DNA from: an uncultured Pelagibacteraceae bacterium | Lineage (GTDB): Bacteria > Pseudomonadota > Alphaproteobacteria > Pelagibacterales > Pelagibacteraceae | Assembly: GCA_902564385.1 (NCBI GenBank) | Contig: CACFAT010000001.1 | Location: forward strand, 124,001-188,000 | Reading direction: 5' to 3' | Length of the DNA stretch: 64,000 nt | In this document: positions 36,358-45,972 of the stretch, piece by piece | Numbering within the stretch: position 1 is the stretch's first letter | Layout: the number at the start of each line of letters is the position of its first letter | Translations under genes and position numbers: made by a program | Notes under the pieces: model-generated | Databases searched by the model: none | Told to the model about the DNA's origin: nothing | What the model saw: only the letters and a program-made list of their open reading frames with translations

Positions 36358-37660
36358 AATTTTACTTACTATATTTTTCATAAGTGTTCTCTTGATATTT
36401 TTAGGATCGGGAATTTGGGTTGCTATAAGCATGGTTGGAGTTTCATCAATAGGAATGATGCTGTTCACTACAAGGCCAGTTGGTGATGCGATGGCAACAA
36501 CAATTTGGGGAGCCTCATCTTCATGGACTTTAACTGCACTTCCTTTATTTGTTTGGATGGGTGAAATTTTATTTCGGACGAAGTTATCTGAAAATTTATT
36601 TGAAGGATTATCTCCATGGATGCAGAAACTACCTGGTGGCTTAGTGCATGTTAATGTAGTTGGATGTGCTTTATTTGCAGCTATTTCAGGATCTTCTGCA
36701 GCGACTGTAGCCACAGTAGGAAAAATGTCTATTCCAGAACTAAGAAAAAGAAAATATCCAGAAAGTATTCTGCTTGGAAGTTTAGCTGGTTCTGGAACGC
36801 TGGGTCTTCTAATTCCACCTTCAATTATTTTAATTATTTATGGTGTGACTGTCCAAGAGTCGATAGCAAAACTATTTATTGCAGGAATTTTACCAGGAAT
36901 AATGATTGCGTTGATCTTTATGACATATGTAATGATTTGGTCGTCAATAAATAAAAAATCCATGCCCACTTTTAAACAAGACTTCACACTTATGGAAAAG
37001 GTAAGGAAATCAGGAAAACTGATACCTGTAATATTATTAATAGTTTCAGTTATTGGCTCAATTTATACTGGTATAGCAACCGCAACCGAAGCAGCTTCTT
37101 TGGGCGTAGTAGGTGCATTAATTTTATCATACTTTCAAAAGAGTTTGTCTTTAAGAACATTTAAAGAGTCTCTCTTGGGTGCTACTAAAACTTCTTGCAT
37201 GATAGCTTTTATATTAGCTGGAGCCACTTTTTTATCTTTGGCAATGGGTTTTACAGGATTGCCAAGAAATCTTGCTCTATGGATTGAAGGAATGGAACTT
37301 TCTCCTTATGTTTTAATTTTTGTTTTAATGATCTTTTATATAATTCTTGGAATGTTTCTTGATGGTATCTCTGCTGTAGTTTTAACAATGGCTATAATTG
37401 AACCAATGATTAGACAAGCAGGTTTTGATATGATTTGGTTTGGTGTTTTTCTAGTTATTGTTGTCGAAATGGCTCAGATCACGCCGCCGGTTGGTTTTAA
37501 TCTTTTTGTTCTTCAGGGTATGGCTAATAAAGATATGGGTTATATAGCAAGAAGCGCGTTTCCACTCTTCTTGCTAATGATTTTTGCTGTTATCTTGGTT
37601 GTGATATTTCCAGAAATTGCTCTTTGGATGCCTGAGCAAATGATAAAAAATATAAACTAG
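36350..37660 (+). CDS. dctM: TRAP transporter large permease (DctM family)
   Basis: The 436-residue, ~12-helix protein carries sodium-coupled solute import. Characteristic parts: ALPLFVWMGEILFRT, AISGSSAATVATVGKMSIPEL, GSLAGSGTLGLLIPPSIILIIYG and the C-terminal QITPPVGFNLFVLQG. Length is standard (~430). It completes the dctPQM operon. Its 3' end overlaps a convergent TPR gene by 4 bases. Confidence 0.95.
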   Translation: MTEILLTIFFISVLLIFLGSGIWVAISMVGVSSIGMMLFTTRPVGDAMATTIWGASSSWTLTALPLFVWMGEILFRTKLSENLFEGLSPWMQKLPGGLVHVNVVGCALFAAISGSSAATVATVGKMSIPELRKRKYPESILLGSLAGSGTLGLLIPPSIILIIYGVTVQESIAKLFIAGILPGIMIALIFMTYVMIWSSINKKSMPTFKQDFTLMEKVRKSGKLIPVILLIVSVIGSIYTGIATATEAASLGVVGALILSYFQKSLSLRTFKESLLGATKTSCMIAFILAGATFLSLAMGFTGLPRNLALWIEGMELSPYVLIFVLMIFYIILGMFLDGISAVVLTMAIIEPMIRQAGFDMIWFGVFLVIVVEMAQITPPVGFNLFVLQGMANKDMGYIARSAFPLFLLMIFAVILVVIFPEIALWMPEQMIKNIN

Positions 37661-38142
37661 TATTTTGATTTTTTAGATCCGTCTATAACACCTTTTAGCT
37701 GATTGTATTCTTCACAATTACATCCCTCTAGAACATTCAATCTTTCTTTTGCTAAATTCATTCTATTGGTTGCAACATATAATTCACCTAAATATTCGTT
37801 AATTCCTATGTGATTTGGCTCAATCGCTAAACCTTGAAGATAATATTTCTCACCATTTTCAAAATCACCAATTTTTCTTGTTGCAAATCCAAGATAGTTT
37901 AAAGTATCTGCTTTATTTGGTTTCATCTTATTTGACTTTACCAAAAATTTAATTGCTCTTTCGTATCTTTTAATCGCTTTCTCGGTTTTACCTTTTTTTT
38001 CTAATTTTTTTGCCATTTTTATTTGTTGTACAGCTTTATCATATAACGTTTCCTTTGAGCTCGAGTCACTTGAACCAGCAGCAAAAGATGTTCCTGCTAA
38101 AAAAATTAAAAAGAACATTGAAAAAAATATTTTTTTTATCAT
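37657..38142 (-). CDS. Secreted TPR-repeat protein
   Basis: The 161-residue protein has a signal peptide (~residues 1-21, ending SFA), a Ser-rich linker and TPR units (KRYERAIKFLVKSNKMKPNKADTLNYLGFATRKIGDFENGEKYYLQGLAIEPNHIGINEYLGELY). The PNHIGINEYLGELY segment is common in proteobacterial periplasmic TPR proteins. It contains a C-terminal Cys pair (GCNCEEYNQLKG). Its start overlaps the pxpA stop by one base. Function unknown. Confidence 0.8.
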   Translation of the reverse strand: MIKKIFFSMFFLIFLAGTSFAAGSSDSSSKETLYDKAVQQIKMAKKLEKKGKTEKAIKRYERAIKFLVKSNKMKPNKADTLNYLGFATRKIGDFENGEKYYLQGLAIEPNHIGINEYLGELYVATNRMNLAKERLNVLEGCNCEEYNQLKGVIDGSKKSKY

Positions 38143-38915
38143 TATTTAAATTTCCTTAAGTTAGTTAGTGTTTTTAGCTCTAAGCCATTATCTATTAAAT
38201 TATTTTTTATAGATATAGCTGTAGATAGTGAACTTTCATTATCCCCATGTATGCACACAGAGTCTATTTCACAAGGTATTTGCTTTCCGCTGTGACAATT
38301 AATGGCCTGGTTCTGAACCATGCTTAAAACGTGACTTTTTGCTTTATCTGGATCTGTAATAAGTGCATGAGGCTCTTTTCTAGACACTAAATTTCCATTA
38401 TCTTCATAATTTCTATCGGCAAAAATTTCACATGCTATCCTCATATCAAATTTCTTTGCAGCCTCTTCCATTTTTGAACCTGTCGGTACCAAGTAGATTA
38501 AATCTTTATTAAAATTGCAGATTGATTTTGCAATGATAGTTGCAAGCTCAATATCCTCGCAAGCCATATTATTTAATGCACCATGTGGTTTAATATGTGT
38601 AACGATTTCACCATGTTTTTCAGCTATATCTTGTAAAATTTCATACTGATCAATTAACAATTTATTTATTTCATCTGACGATAAATTTAGTCTTTTACGT
38701 CCAAAGTTTTCTGGATCATTAAATGATGGATGCGCACCTATGCTCACACCGTTTTTCTTACAAATTTTTACAACTTGGTTCATGCTATCTTCATCACCAG
38801 CATGATAACCACAAGCAACATTAGCTGAATTGACAATTTCCAGTAATTTTGGATCATTTTCATCTGAATGATGCTTTGATTTTTCACCCAAATCACAATT
38901 GATATTAATTTCCAT
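38142..38915 (-). CDS. pxpA: 5-oxoprolinase subunit A (LamB/YcsF family)
   Basis: The 257-residue protein opens with ININCDLGEKSKHHSDEN, the LamB/YcsF signature, followed by VNSANVACGYHAGDEDSM, GAHPSFNDPENFGRK and HIKPHGALNN, all diagnostic. PxpABC hydrolyses 5-oxoproline (pyroglutamate) to glutamate with ATP. Here pxpA is on the minus strand, about 27 bases from the divergent pxpB-pxpC genes, so one short region controls all three. Length matches the ~250 norm. Confidence 0.94.
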   Translation of the reverse strand: MEININCDLGEKSKHHSDENDPKLLEIVNSANVACGYHAGDEDSMNQVVKICKKNGVSIGAHPSFNDPENFGRKRLNLSSDEINKLLIDQYEILQDIAEKHGEIVTHIKPHGALNNMACEDIELATIIAKSICNFNKDLIYLVPTGSKMEEAAKKFDMRIACEIFADRNYEDNGNLVSRKEPHALITDPDKAKSHVLSMVQNQAINCHSGKQIPCEIDSVCIHGDNESSLSTAISIKNNLIDNGLELKTLTNLRKFK

Positions 38916-38942
38916 ACTAATAAATCATAAGTATAACATGGT

Positions 38943-39617
38943 ATGATAAAAAATATATTAAATCTTGGTGACGCAGCTTTGTATTGCGATTTTGGAAGTG
39001 ATGTAAATCAAGAAATTAATTCAAATGTTATCAAATATTTTTACCATATAAAAAAATTAAATTTAAAAGGTATTACAAACTTAACTCCATCTTATAATAA
39101 ATTAATAATTTCATATGATTTAAATATACATTCTTTTTTATCTTTAAAAAAAAAAATTGAAAATATAGAGATTAAAGAAAACAATAAATTAGAAAAAAAC
39201 TTAATCGAAATTCCTGTGTGTTGTGATAATAATTTTGCATTAGATATTAAAAGAGTTGAAAATAAATTAAAATTAAAATCAGAAATAATCCTAGAAAAAT
39301 TTTTTAGCAAAAATTACTTTTGTTATATGACAGGTTTTGTGGCTGGCATGCCTTTTCTCGGTGATCTTGAAAAGGATATGAGATTAAAAAGATTAGAAAC
39401 ACCAAGAGTTAAAGTTCCAAAAGGTTCAGTTGGAATAACGGAACAATTTTGCAATATATATACTTTTGAAACACCTGGGGGATGGAATATTTTGGGAAAT
39501 ACACCACAAAATATTTTCGACACATCTAATCAATTAAACCCCAATCTTGTTAATCCAGGAGATACAATAAAATTTTATAGAATAACTTTAGATCAATATA
39601 ATGAAATCAAAAGATAG
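38943..39617 (+). CDS. pxpB: 5-oxoprolinase subunit B (KipI-like)
   Basis: The 224-residue protein has the KipI/AHS1 domain: GDAALYCDFG at the start, LEIPVCCDN-like LIEIPVCCDN, and the conserved core GFVAGMPFLGDL followed by PRVKVPKGSVGITEQF and the GGWNILGNTP segment. It pairs with PxpC and PxpA as an ATP-dependent 5-oxoprolinase. It overlaps pxpC by 17 bases, indicating translational coupling. Confidence 0.92.
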   Translation: MIKNILNLGDAALYCDFGSDVNQEINSNVIKYFYHIKKLNLKGITNLTPSYNKLIISYDLNIHSFLSLKKKIENIEIKENNKLEKNLIEIPVCCDNNFALDIKRVENKLKLKSEIILEKFFSKNYFCYMTGFVAGMPFLGDLEKDMRLKRLETPRVKVPKGSVGITEQFCNIYTFETPGGWNILGNTPQNIFDTSNQLNPNLVNPGDTIKFYRITLDQYNEIKR

Positions 39618-40557
39618 AAACTACTTTAAAATTTTAAGAGCTGGTATCAACACCACATATCAAGACTTAGGAAGAAATAATTTATACCATATTGGTATTC
39701 CTTTTAGTGGAGCGATGGATAAAAGAAATTTTCAATTGTTAAACTCACTTCTACAAAATGATTACAATTCACCGGTAATAGAATTTGCTTATCAAGGCCC
39801 GCATTTGAAGTATTTCGGAAAAGATATTTTTTTTTGTATTTCTGGAAATGTATCATTTAAAATTATAACAAAAGAAGGTGTTATTGATGGTAATTCCTAC
39901 CAATGTTATTTGTTAAAAAATGGTGATGAAGTCGATATTCATTCAACCAACAAGTCTGTTTATGGATATTTTTCGATTAATGGAACTTTTGGTGTTGATT
40001 ATTATTGGGGAAGCTGTTCAATAAATACACAAGCTCAAATTGGACCAAATAACGGGAATAAATTTTCTAAAGATTTAGAAATTGAAATAATTGATATTAA
40101 TAATTCTTTTAACAAAAGAAAACTTGATTACTTAGGTAGCACCATTGAAAATATAAGGGTCATTAAAGGCACAAACTATGATTATTTTTCTGAGTCTTCA
40201 CAAAATAAATTCTTTAAAGAAAGTTTTAAAATTACAAAACTTTCAGACAGGATGGGTATGAGATTAGAAGGTCCAAAAATTGAAAATATCGTTGATCCTA
40301 ATATAAAATCTGAAGGTTTGGTAAAAGGTGTAATTCAAATAACATCTGCTGGAGATCCAATAATTATGTTATCAGATCATGGGACTATTGGTGGATATCC
40401 GAAGATTGCAACTGTCATATCTGCTGACTATGATCGACTGGTACAATTAACACCAGGATCTAATATTAAATTTAAAGATGTAAGTTTAGAGGATGCTGAA
40501 ACATTATATAAACTTTATCAGATGGAGACTAATAATATTATTTCTCAAATTAAATGA
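39601..40557 (+). CDS. pxpC: 5-oxoprolinase subunit C (KipA/AHS2)
   Basis: The 318-residue biotin-dependent carboxylase-like domain protein has ILRAGINTTYQDLGRNNLYHIGIPFSGAMD at its N-terminus. It continues with LKYFGKDIFFCISG and LSDRMGMRLEGPKI, and ends with GVIQITSAGDPIIMLSDHGTIGGYPKIATV. Together with PxpB it forms the amidolyase core. It overlaps both pxpB and the following EamA gene (4 bases), so these three genes are one transcript. Confidence 0.93.
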   Translation: MKSKDRNYFKILRAGINTTYQDLGRNNLYHIGIPFSGAMDKRNFQLLNSLLQNDYNSPVIEFAYQGPHLKYFGKDIFFCISGNVSFKIITKEGVIDGNSYQCYLLKNGDEVDIHSTNKSVYGYFSINGTFGVDYYWGSCSINTQAQIGPNNGNKFSKDLEIEIIDINNSFNKRKLDYLGSTIENIRVIKGTNYDYFSESSQNKFFKESFKITKLSDRMGMRLEGPKIENIVDPNIKSEGLVKGVIQITSAGDPIIMLSDHGTIGGYPKIATVISADYDRLVQLTPGSNIKFKDVSLEDAETLYKLYQMETNNIISQIK

Positions 40558-41426
40558 ATTTAATTACAAAATTACCAGGACCGCTTTTGATTTTTTTTGG
40601 TGCTTTCAGTTTAAGTTTTGGAGGGTTGATAGTCAAATCTTTCGAAGGCTCCACTCTATGGCAGATACTATTTTGGAGATCAGTTTTTTTTATAATTGTA
40701 GTTCTGATCTTTCTAATTATTAGTTATAAGCAAAATTTTATTTCGGCATTTTATAAATCTGGAATCCCTGGTCTTATTGGAGGCATTATACTTGCCTGTG
40801 GCTTTAGTGGTTATGTTTTTGCGATGTATAATACTACTGTAGCAAATACTAATTTTATAATTCAAACCCAAACATTATTTTTAGCAATCTTTGGATATAT
40901 ATTTTTAAAAGAAAAAATAAACTTAATAACATTAACTTCTATAGTTTTAGCAATTTCAGGAATAATTTTGATGGTTGGAAGCTCATTAACAATTGGACAA
41001 ATGAGTGGAAATATTGCTGCTTTTATTATGCCAATATCATTCGCAACATTAATTTTAATAGTTAGAAAATTTCCAAGTATAGATATGGTTCCATTACAAT
41101 TTATTGCAGGTGTTATTGCTTTGATCATTGGATATTTTATGTCTAAAACGATCTTTATATCTTTAAATGACATTTTTTTGGGATTTTTAGCTGGTTTTTT
41201 CCAACTTGGTTTTGGTTTTATTTTTATTACAATCGGTGCAAGATCTACACCTTCAGCATTAGTTGGAATCATAATGTTATCAGAGGCAGTTTTAGGACCT
41301 TTTTGGGCCTGGATGTTTATAAATGAAAATCCTCCAACCAGCGTTTTAATTGGTGGTTTAATAGTGATATTTGCAGTTTTAATACAATTTCTTTCACTTA
41401 TGAAAAAAAAAAGTGCAATAAATTAG
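40554..41426 (+). CDS. EamA/DMT-family transporter
   Basis: The 290-residue protein has ten hydrophobic helices arranged as two EamA repeats, each ending with the loop-helix pattern typical of the family (LKEKINLITLTSIVLAISGIIL in the first, INENPPTSVLIGGLIVIFAVLIQF in the second). DMT proteins export or import small metabolites, often amino acids. Its overlap with pxpC suggests a link with 5-oxoproline or glutamate, which is inference. The glycine riboswitch follows downstream. Confidence 0.88.
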   Translation: MNLITKLPGPLLIFFGAFSLSFGGLIVKSFEGSTLWQILFWRSVFFIIVVLIFLIISYKQNFISAFYKSGIPGLIGGIILACGFSGYVFAMYNTTVANTNFIIQTQTLFLAIFGYIFLKEKINLITLTSIVLAISGIILMVGSSLTIGQMSGNIAAFIMPISFATLILIVRKFPSIDMVPLQFIAGVIALIIGYFMSKTIFISLNDIFLGFLAGFFQLGFGFIFITIGARSTPSALVGIIMLSEAVLGPFWAWMFINENPPTSVLIGGLIVIFAVLIQFLSLMKKKSAIN

Positions 41427-41463
41427 AGCTATAAATTTATATTAGTTATGTTATAAGGATTTA

Positions 41464-41603
41464 TACGGGAGAGACTACTTTTGTAGCGCCGAAGGAGCAA
41501 CCACCCCGGAAACTCTCAGGCAAATGGACCGTACATATTAACTCTGGAAAGAGAATAATTCTCGCCGAAGGAGCAAATCTCTCAGGCAAAAAGACAGAGG
41601 GGG
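41464..41603 (+). ncRNA. Tandem glycine riboswitch in the gcvT leader
   Basis: Two successive glycine aptamers lie before gcvT. Each carries the conserved GCCGAAGGAGCAA core (41488-41500 and 41563-41575) and a CTCAGGCAAA segment (near 41515-41524 and 41581-41590). A shared linker joins them at about 41533-41540. The second aptamer's P1 stem pairs CTCTG (41542-41546) with CAGAG (41595-41599). Glycine riboswitches turn on glycine cleavage genes. A 12-base sequence in the linker/P1 strand (41534-41545) is perfectly complementary to 41609-41620, which includes the gcvT ATG, suggesting translational control. Confidence 0.95.
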
Positions 41604-41617
41604 CATATAGAGTTAAT

Positions 41618-42724
41618 ATGAATATAAAAAAAACATCTTTAAATAATCTCCACATTAAGTACGGCGCAAAGCTTGTAGAATTTGCCGGATATCAAATGCC
41701 CATCCAATATAAAGATGGAATTATACAAGAGCATAAATACACACGTTCACACTCTGGTATTTTTGATGTTTCTCATATGGGTCAATTATTTATATCGGGT
41801 GGTGATGATCTTACAAATGATCTTGAAAAGATTTTTCCTGCGGATTTGAAAAAATTGAAAACTAATCAAAGTAAGTATTCATTTTTAATGAATAACAAAG
41901 GAGGAATTCAGGACGATCTGATAATTACCAAAACATCTGATGGATTTTTAATTATCTTAAATGCTGCATGCAAGTATAATGATTATGAAGTAATAAAATC
42001 TAAACTTGATAATCAATATAAATTAAATCTTGACGAGTCATTGTCATTAATTGCATTGCAGGGCCCCGAAGCAAAAAATGTTTTAAATAAAGTTATACCT
42101 GGTTGTGACAGTCTAAAATTTATGAACGGAAACAACCATGTCTATAAAAATGAAAAAGTATACATAACTAGATCAGGATATACTGGTGAGGATGGATTTG
42201 AAATTTCTATAAAAAATAGTGATGCTGAAACTTTTGTAGAAAGTTTGATAGAAAATGGATCTAAATTGATTGGTTTAGGAGCAAGAGATACATTAAGAAT
42301 GGAAGCTGGACTCTGCTTGTATGGAAATGATTTAGACAACGATACAAGTCCTATCGAAGCTAATCTAAAATGGGCAATACCTAAGAGCAGAATTGAGACT
42401 GAATTTCTTGGATCAGAAGTTTTAAAAAACCAATTTCAAAGCGGAGTAAAAAAATTGAGAGTTGGCATAAAACCAGACAGCAAAGTAATTGCTAGAGGAA
42501 ATACCAAAATTTACAATGATAAAAATCAAGAAATTGGGAAAGTAACAAGTGGCACATTTGGACCAAGCGTTGAACATCCAATAGCAATGGGATATGTCGA
42601 TAATAGTTATTCAACTGTAAATACAAAAATATTTCTTGAAGTTAGAGGAAAAAAAATTCCCGCAAATATTTGTAACTTACCGTTTTATAAAAAAAATTAC
42701 GTAAAAGGGGAAATTAATGTCTGA
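41618..42724 (+). CDS. gcvT: Aminomethyltransferase, T protein of glycine cleavage
   Basis: The 368-residue T protein transfers the aminomethyl carbon to tetrahydrofolate. Characteristic parts: [55 protein letters not shown] and [20 protein letters not shown] with the catalytic Asp. The ATG directly follows the tandem glycine riboswitch and lies inside a possible sequestering helix. It overlaps gcvH by 8 bases. Confidence 0.97.
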   Translation: MNIKKTSLNNLHIKYGAKLVEFAGYQMPIQYKDGIIQEHKYTRSHSGIFDVSHMGQLFISGGDDLTNDLEKIFPADLKKLKTNQSKYSFLMNNKGGIQDDLIITKTSDGFLIILNAACKYNDYEVIKSKLDNQYKLNLDESLSLIALQGPEAKNVLNKVIPGCDSLKFMNGNNHVYKNEKVYITRSGYTGEDGFEISIKNSDAETFVESLIENGSKLIGLGARDTLRMEAGLCLYGNDLDNDTSPIEANLKWAIPKSRIETEFLGSEVLKNQFQSGVKKLRVGIKPDSKVIARGNTKIYNDKNQEIGKVTSGTFGPSVEHPIAMGYVDNSYSTVNTKIFLEVRGKKIPANICNLPFYKKNYVKGEINV

Positions 42725-43097
42725 AGTTAAATATTCAAAAGAACATGAGTGGATTAAAATAGATGGAGAAGAAGCTACAATTGGAATAACCAAGCATGCA
42801 ACAGAAATGCTTGGGGATATAGTATTTGCTGAACTCCCAGAGAAAGGTTCAAATGTCGATAAAGATGGAACTGCTGGAGTGGTTGAGTCAACGAAAGCTG
42901 CTAGTGATGTTTACACTCCTGTTAGTGGAGAAGTTATAGATACAAATCAAATGATAGTTGATGATCCATCAAAAATAAATGAAGACCCAGAAGAGTCTGC
43001 ATGGTTTTTTAAACTTAAAATAAAAGACAAATCTGAAATGGATAGTCTTATGAGTAAAGATGAATATGAAAAATTTGCAAAGGAGACATCAGCATAA
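42717..43097 (+). CDS. gcvH: Glycine cleavage system H protein
   Basis: The 126-residue lipoyl carrier shuttles the aminomethyl group among P, T and L proteins. The lipoylated Lys60 lies in [33 protein letters not shown] is the conserved N-terminal region, and [14 protein letters not shown] the C-terminal part. The ATG and stop overlap its gcv neighbours (8 and 1 bases). Confidence 0.97.
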   Translation: MSEVKYSKEHEWIKIDGEEATIGITKHATEMLGDIVFAELPEKGSNVDKDGTAGVVESTKAASDVYTPVSGEVIDTNQMIVDDPSKINEDPEESAWFFKLKIKDKSEMDSLMSKDEYEKFAKETSA

Positions 43098-45967
43098 TGT
43101 TACCAAATTCAGAAAAAGATTTTATAAAAAGACACATTGGACCTTCTAAAGAAGACCAATCAAAAATGTTAAAAGAATTAAATTATCAATCAATAGATGA
43201 TTTAATGAATAACACTGTTCCAGAAAAAATAATGTTTAAAGGTGAGCTTAATATCGGAGAATCTAATTCGGAATATGAGGCGTTAAGAAAATTAAGAGCA
43301 ATTTCAAAAAAAAATCATGTTTACTCAAATTTTATTGGAATGGGTTATTATGGAACTTATACGCCATATGTTATTTTAAGAAATATTTTAGAAAATCCAG
43401 GTTGGTATACATCATATACACCTTATCAGCCTGAAGTAGCTCAAGGAAGACTTGAGATGTTATTAAACTTTCAACAAATGATTGTTGATTTTACTGGAAT
43501 GGATATCGCTAATGCTTCTTTATTGGATGAAGGTACAGCAGCAGCAGAAGCCATGGGTCTTAGTCATAGATTAAATAAAAAAGATAGTAATTTAGTTTTT
43601 GTGTCTGAGGATTGCCATCCTCAAACAATAAATGTAATTCAAACTAGAGCCGAACCAATGGGTTTAAAAGTTTTAGTTGGAAAAGAAGATGAAGTTTTAG
43701 ATCAATTAAAAGAGGATTTAGTTTGTGGAATTTTACAATATCCTGGAACTTTAGGAGATATTAAAGATCCTAGTGAAGCAATTAGCAAAATTCATAAAAA
43801 AAACGGTAAGGCTGTATTAGCTTGTGATTTATTAGCATTAGCAAAATTAAAAACACCAAGAGAACTTGGTGCTGATATAGCTGTTGGGAGCTCTCAGCGA
43901 TTTGGAATACCAATGGGGTATGGAGGTCCACATGCAGCATTTTTTGCAACTAAAGACGAGTATAAAAGATCGATGCCTGGTAGAATTGTTGGTGTGTCGG
44001 TTGATAGACATGGTAACAAGGCATATAGATTATCTTTACAGACTAGAGAGCAACACATCAGAAGAGATAAGGCGACAAGCAATATTTGTACTGCACAAGC
44101 TTTATTAGCAATTGTTTCAGCAGCATATGCTATTTATCATGGCCCAGATGGAATTAAAAATATTTCTGAAAGAGTTTCTCAATTAGCAAAAAGTTTTGCT
44201 GATAAAATAAAACAGTCAGGTTATGAAATTTATTCTGATTATTTTTTTGATACTGTTACAATTATTACCAAAGAAAAGACTGATCAAATTTATAAAAATG
44301 CTCTAAATCAGAAAGTTAATATACGAAAAGTAAATTCTGAAATGCTTGCTGTCTCTTTCGATGAAAGAAAAAACGTTTATAGAGTAAATCAATTATTAAA
44401 AATTTTTAATGCTGCAGAATCAATAAAAAAAGAGGATCCTTCAGTTAAATTACCTAATTTACCAAAAAATTTATTAAGAACTTCAAAATATTTAGAGCAT
44501 CCAATTTTTAACTTATATCATTCAGAAACTGAAATGCTTAGATATCTTAAAAAGCTAGAGGATAAGGATATAGCATTGAATAGAACTATGATAGCACTTG
44601 GTTCGTGCACAATGAAGTTAAATGCTGCCGCTGAAATGATCCCGATTTCTTGGAAAGAATTTGCAGAACCTCATCCTTTTGTTCCAGTTGAACAAATGGA
44701 AGGTTTTAGAGATTTGTTTACTGATTTAAAAAATTGGTTAAGATCTATAACAGGTTTTTCCGGTGTTTCTCTACAACCTAATGCAGGCGCTCAAGGAGAA
44801 TATGCAGGTCTAATGGTTATAAGAAAGTACCACTTAAATAGAGATGATGCTCATCGTAATATATGTTTAATCCCAAGTTCGGCACATGGTACAAATCCAG
44901 CAAGCGCACAAATGGTTGGAATGAAAGTCGTTGTTGTTAATTGTGATAAAGAGGGAAATGTAGATTTCGATGATTTAAAGAAAAAAGTAGAGCAACATTC
45001 AGAAAATCTCGCAGCTTTAATGGTAACTTACCCATCTACCCATGGAGTATTTGAGGAAAAAATAACTGATATTTGTGAGTTAGTTCATAAACATGGTGGA
45101 CAGGTCTATATGGATGGAGCAAATTTAAATGCCCTTGTTGGAGTTGCAAAGCCTGGAAATTTTGGTCCAGATGTTTGTCATATTAATCTGCATAAAACAT
45201 TTTGTATTCCTCACGGTGGTGGCGGACCTGGAATGGGACCTATAGCTTGTAAAAAACATTTACAAGTTTATCTGCCTAATCATCCAGTAATAAAAGATTG
45301 CGGACCAACAAGTGGAATTGGAGCAGTATCAGCAGCTCCTTGGGGTAGTTCAAGTATTCTATCAATCTCTTGGATGTATATTAAAATGATGGGATCAGAA
45401 GGATTAAAGCTTGCTACTCAAGTTGCAATTTTAAACGCAAATTATATTGCTCATAGACTTAAAGATCACTTTCCTATTTTGTACAAAGGTGCAAATGGCA
45501 ATGTTGCACACGAGTGCATAATTGATATTAGAAATATTAAATCTGAAACAGGGGTAACAGAAGAAGATATTGCTAAAAGAATGATAGATTTTGGATTTCA
45601 CGCACCAACTATGTCATGGCCTGTAGCTGGCACTATGATGATAGAGCCAACTGAAAGTGAAGGTTTATCAGAAATAGACAGATTTTGTGACACTTTAATT
45701 AAGATTAAACAAGAAATTGAAAAAATTAAATCAGGTGAATTTGATAAAATTGATAATCCAATTAAAAACGCTCCTCACACTGATACTGAATTATCATCAG
45801 ATGTATGGGAACATAAATATTCAAGACAAGATGCAGCATATCCTGCAAGTTTTCTAAAACAAAATAAATTTTGGCCTCCAGTTGCCCGGGTAGACAATGT
45901 TTATGGAGATAAAAATATATTCTGCACATGCCCAAGCATGGATGAGTTTAAAGAAGACGCAGCATAG
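43097..45967 (+). CDS. gcvP: Glycine dehydrogenase (decarboxylating), P protein, fused P1-P2 form
   Basis: The 956-residue homodimer-type P protein decarboxylates glycine with PLP. The N-terminal half has FIKRHIGPSKEDQ, GMGYYGTYTP and YTPYQPEVAQGRLE. The C-terminal half has LGSCTMKLNAAAEMIP, FMQ-like PNAGAQGEYAGL, MDGANLNALVG and the PLP lysine in HINLHKTFCIPHGGGGPGMGP. It is the last gene of the riboswitch-controlled operon; the L protein is not in this window. Downstream, an unrelated FAD gene starts 5 bases later. Confidence 0.97.
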   Translation: MLPNSEKDFIKRHIGPSKEDQSKMLKELNYQSIDDLMNNTVPEKIMFKGELNIGESNSEYEALRKLRAISKKNHVYSNFIGMGYYGTYTPYVILRNILENPGWYTSYTPYQPEVAQGRLEMLLNFQQMIVDFTGMDIANASLLDEGTAAAEAMGLSHRLNKKDSNLVFVSEDCHPQTINVIQTRAEPMGLKVLVGKEDEVLDQLKEDLVCGILQYPGTLGDIKDPSEAISKIHKKNGKAVLACDLLALAKLKTPRELGADIAVGSSQRFGIPMGYGGPHAAFFATKDEYKRSMPGRIVGVSVDRHGNKAYRLSLQTREQHIRRDKATSNICTAQALLAIVSAAYAIYHGPDGIKNISERVSQLAKSFADKIKQSGYEIYSDYFFDTVTIITKEKTDQIYKNALNQKVNIRKVNSEMLAVSFDERKNVYRVNQLLKIFNAAESIKKEDPSVKLPNLPKNLLRTSKYLEHPIFNLYHSETEMLRYLKKLEDKDIALNRTMIALGSCTMKLNAAAEMIPISWKEFAEPHPFVPVEQMEGFRDLFTDLKNWLRSITGFSGVSLQPNAGAQGEYAGLMVIRKYHLNRDDAHRNICLIPSSAHGTNPASAQMVGMKVVVVNCDKEGNVDFDDLKKKVEQHSENLAALMVTYPSTHGVFEEKITDICELVHKHGGQVYMDGANLNALVGVAKPGNFGPDVCHINLHKTFCIPHGGGGPGMGPIACKKHLQVYLPNHPVIKDCGPTSGIGAVSAAPWGSSSILSISWMYIKMMGSEGLKLATQVAILNANYIAHRLKDHFPILYKGANGNVAHECIIDIRNIKSETGVTEEDIAKRMIDFGFHAPTMSWPVAGTMMIEPTESEGLSEIDRFCDTLIKIKQEIEKIKSGEFDKIDNPIKNAPHTDTELSSDVWEHKYSRQDAAYPASFLKQNKFWPPVARVDNVYGDKNIFCTCPSMDEFKEDAA

Positions 45968-45972
45968 CCTTA

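Noticed and set aside
41461-41655. Minus-strand ORF of 64 residues across the gcvT leader
   Set aside because: The same bases form the tandem glycine riboswitch and the gcvT start; no ribosome site or family match supports it.
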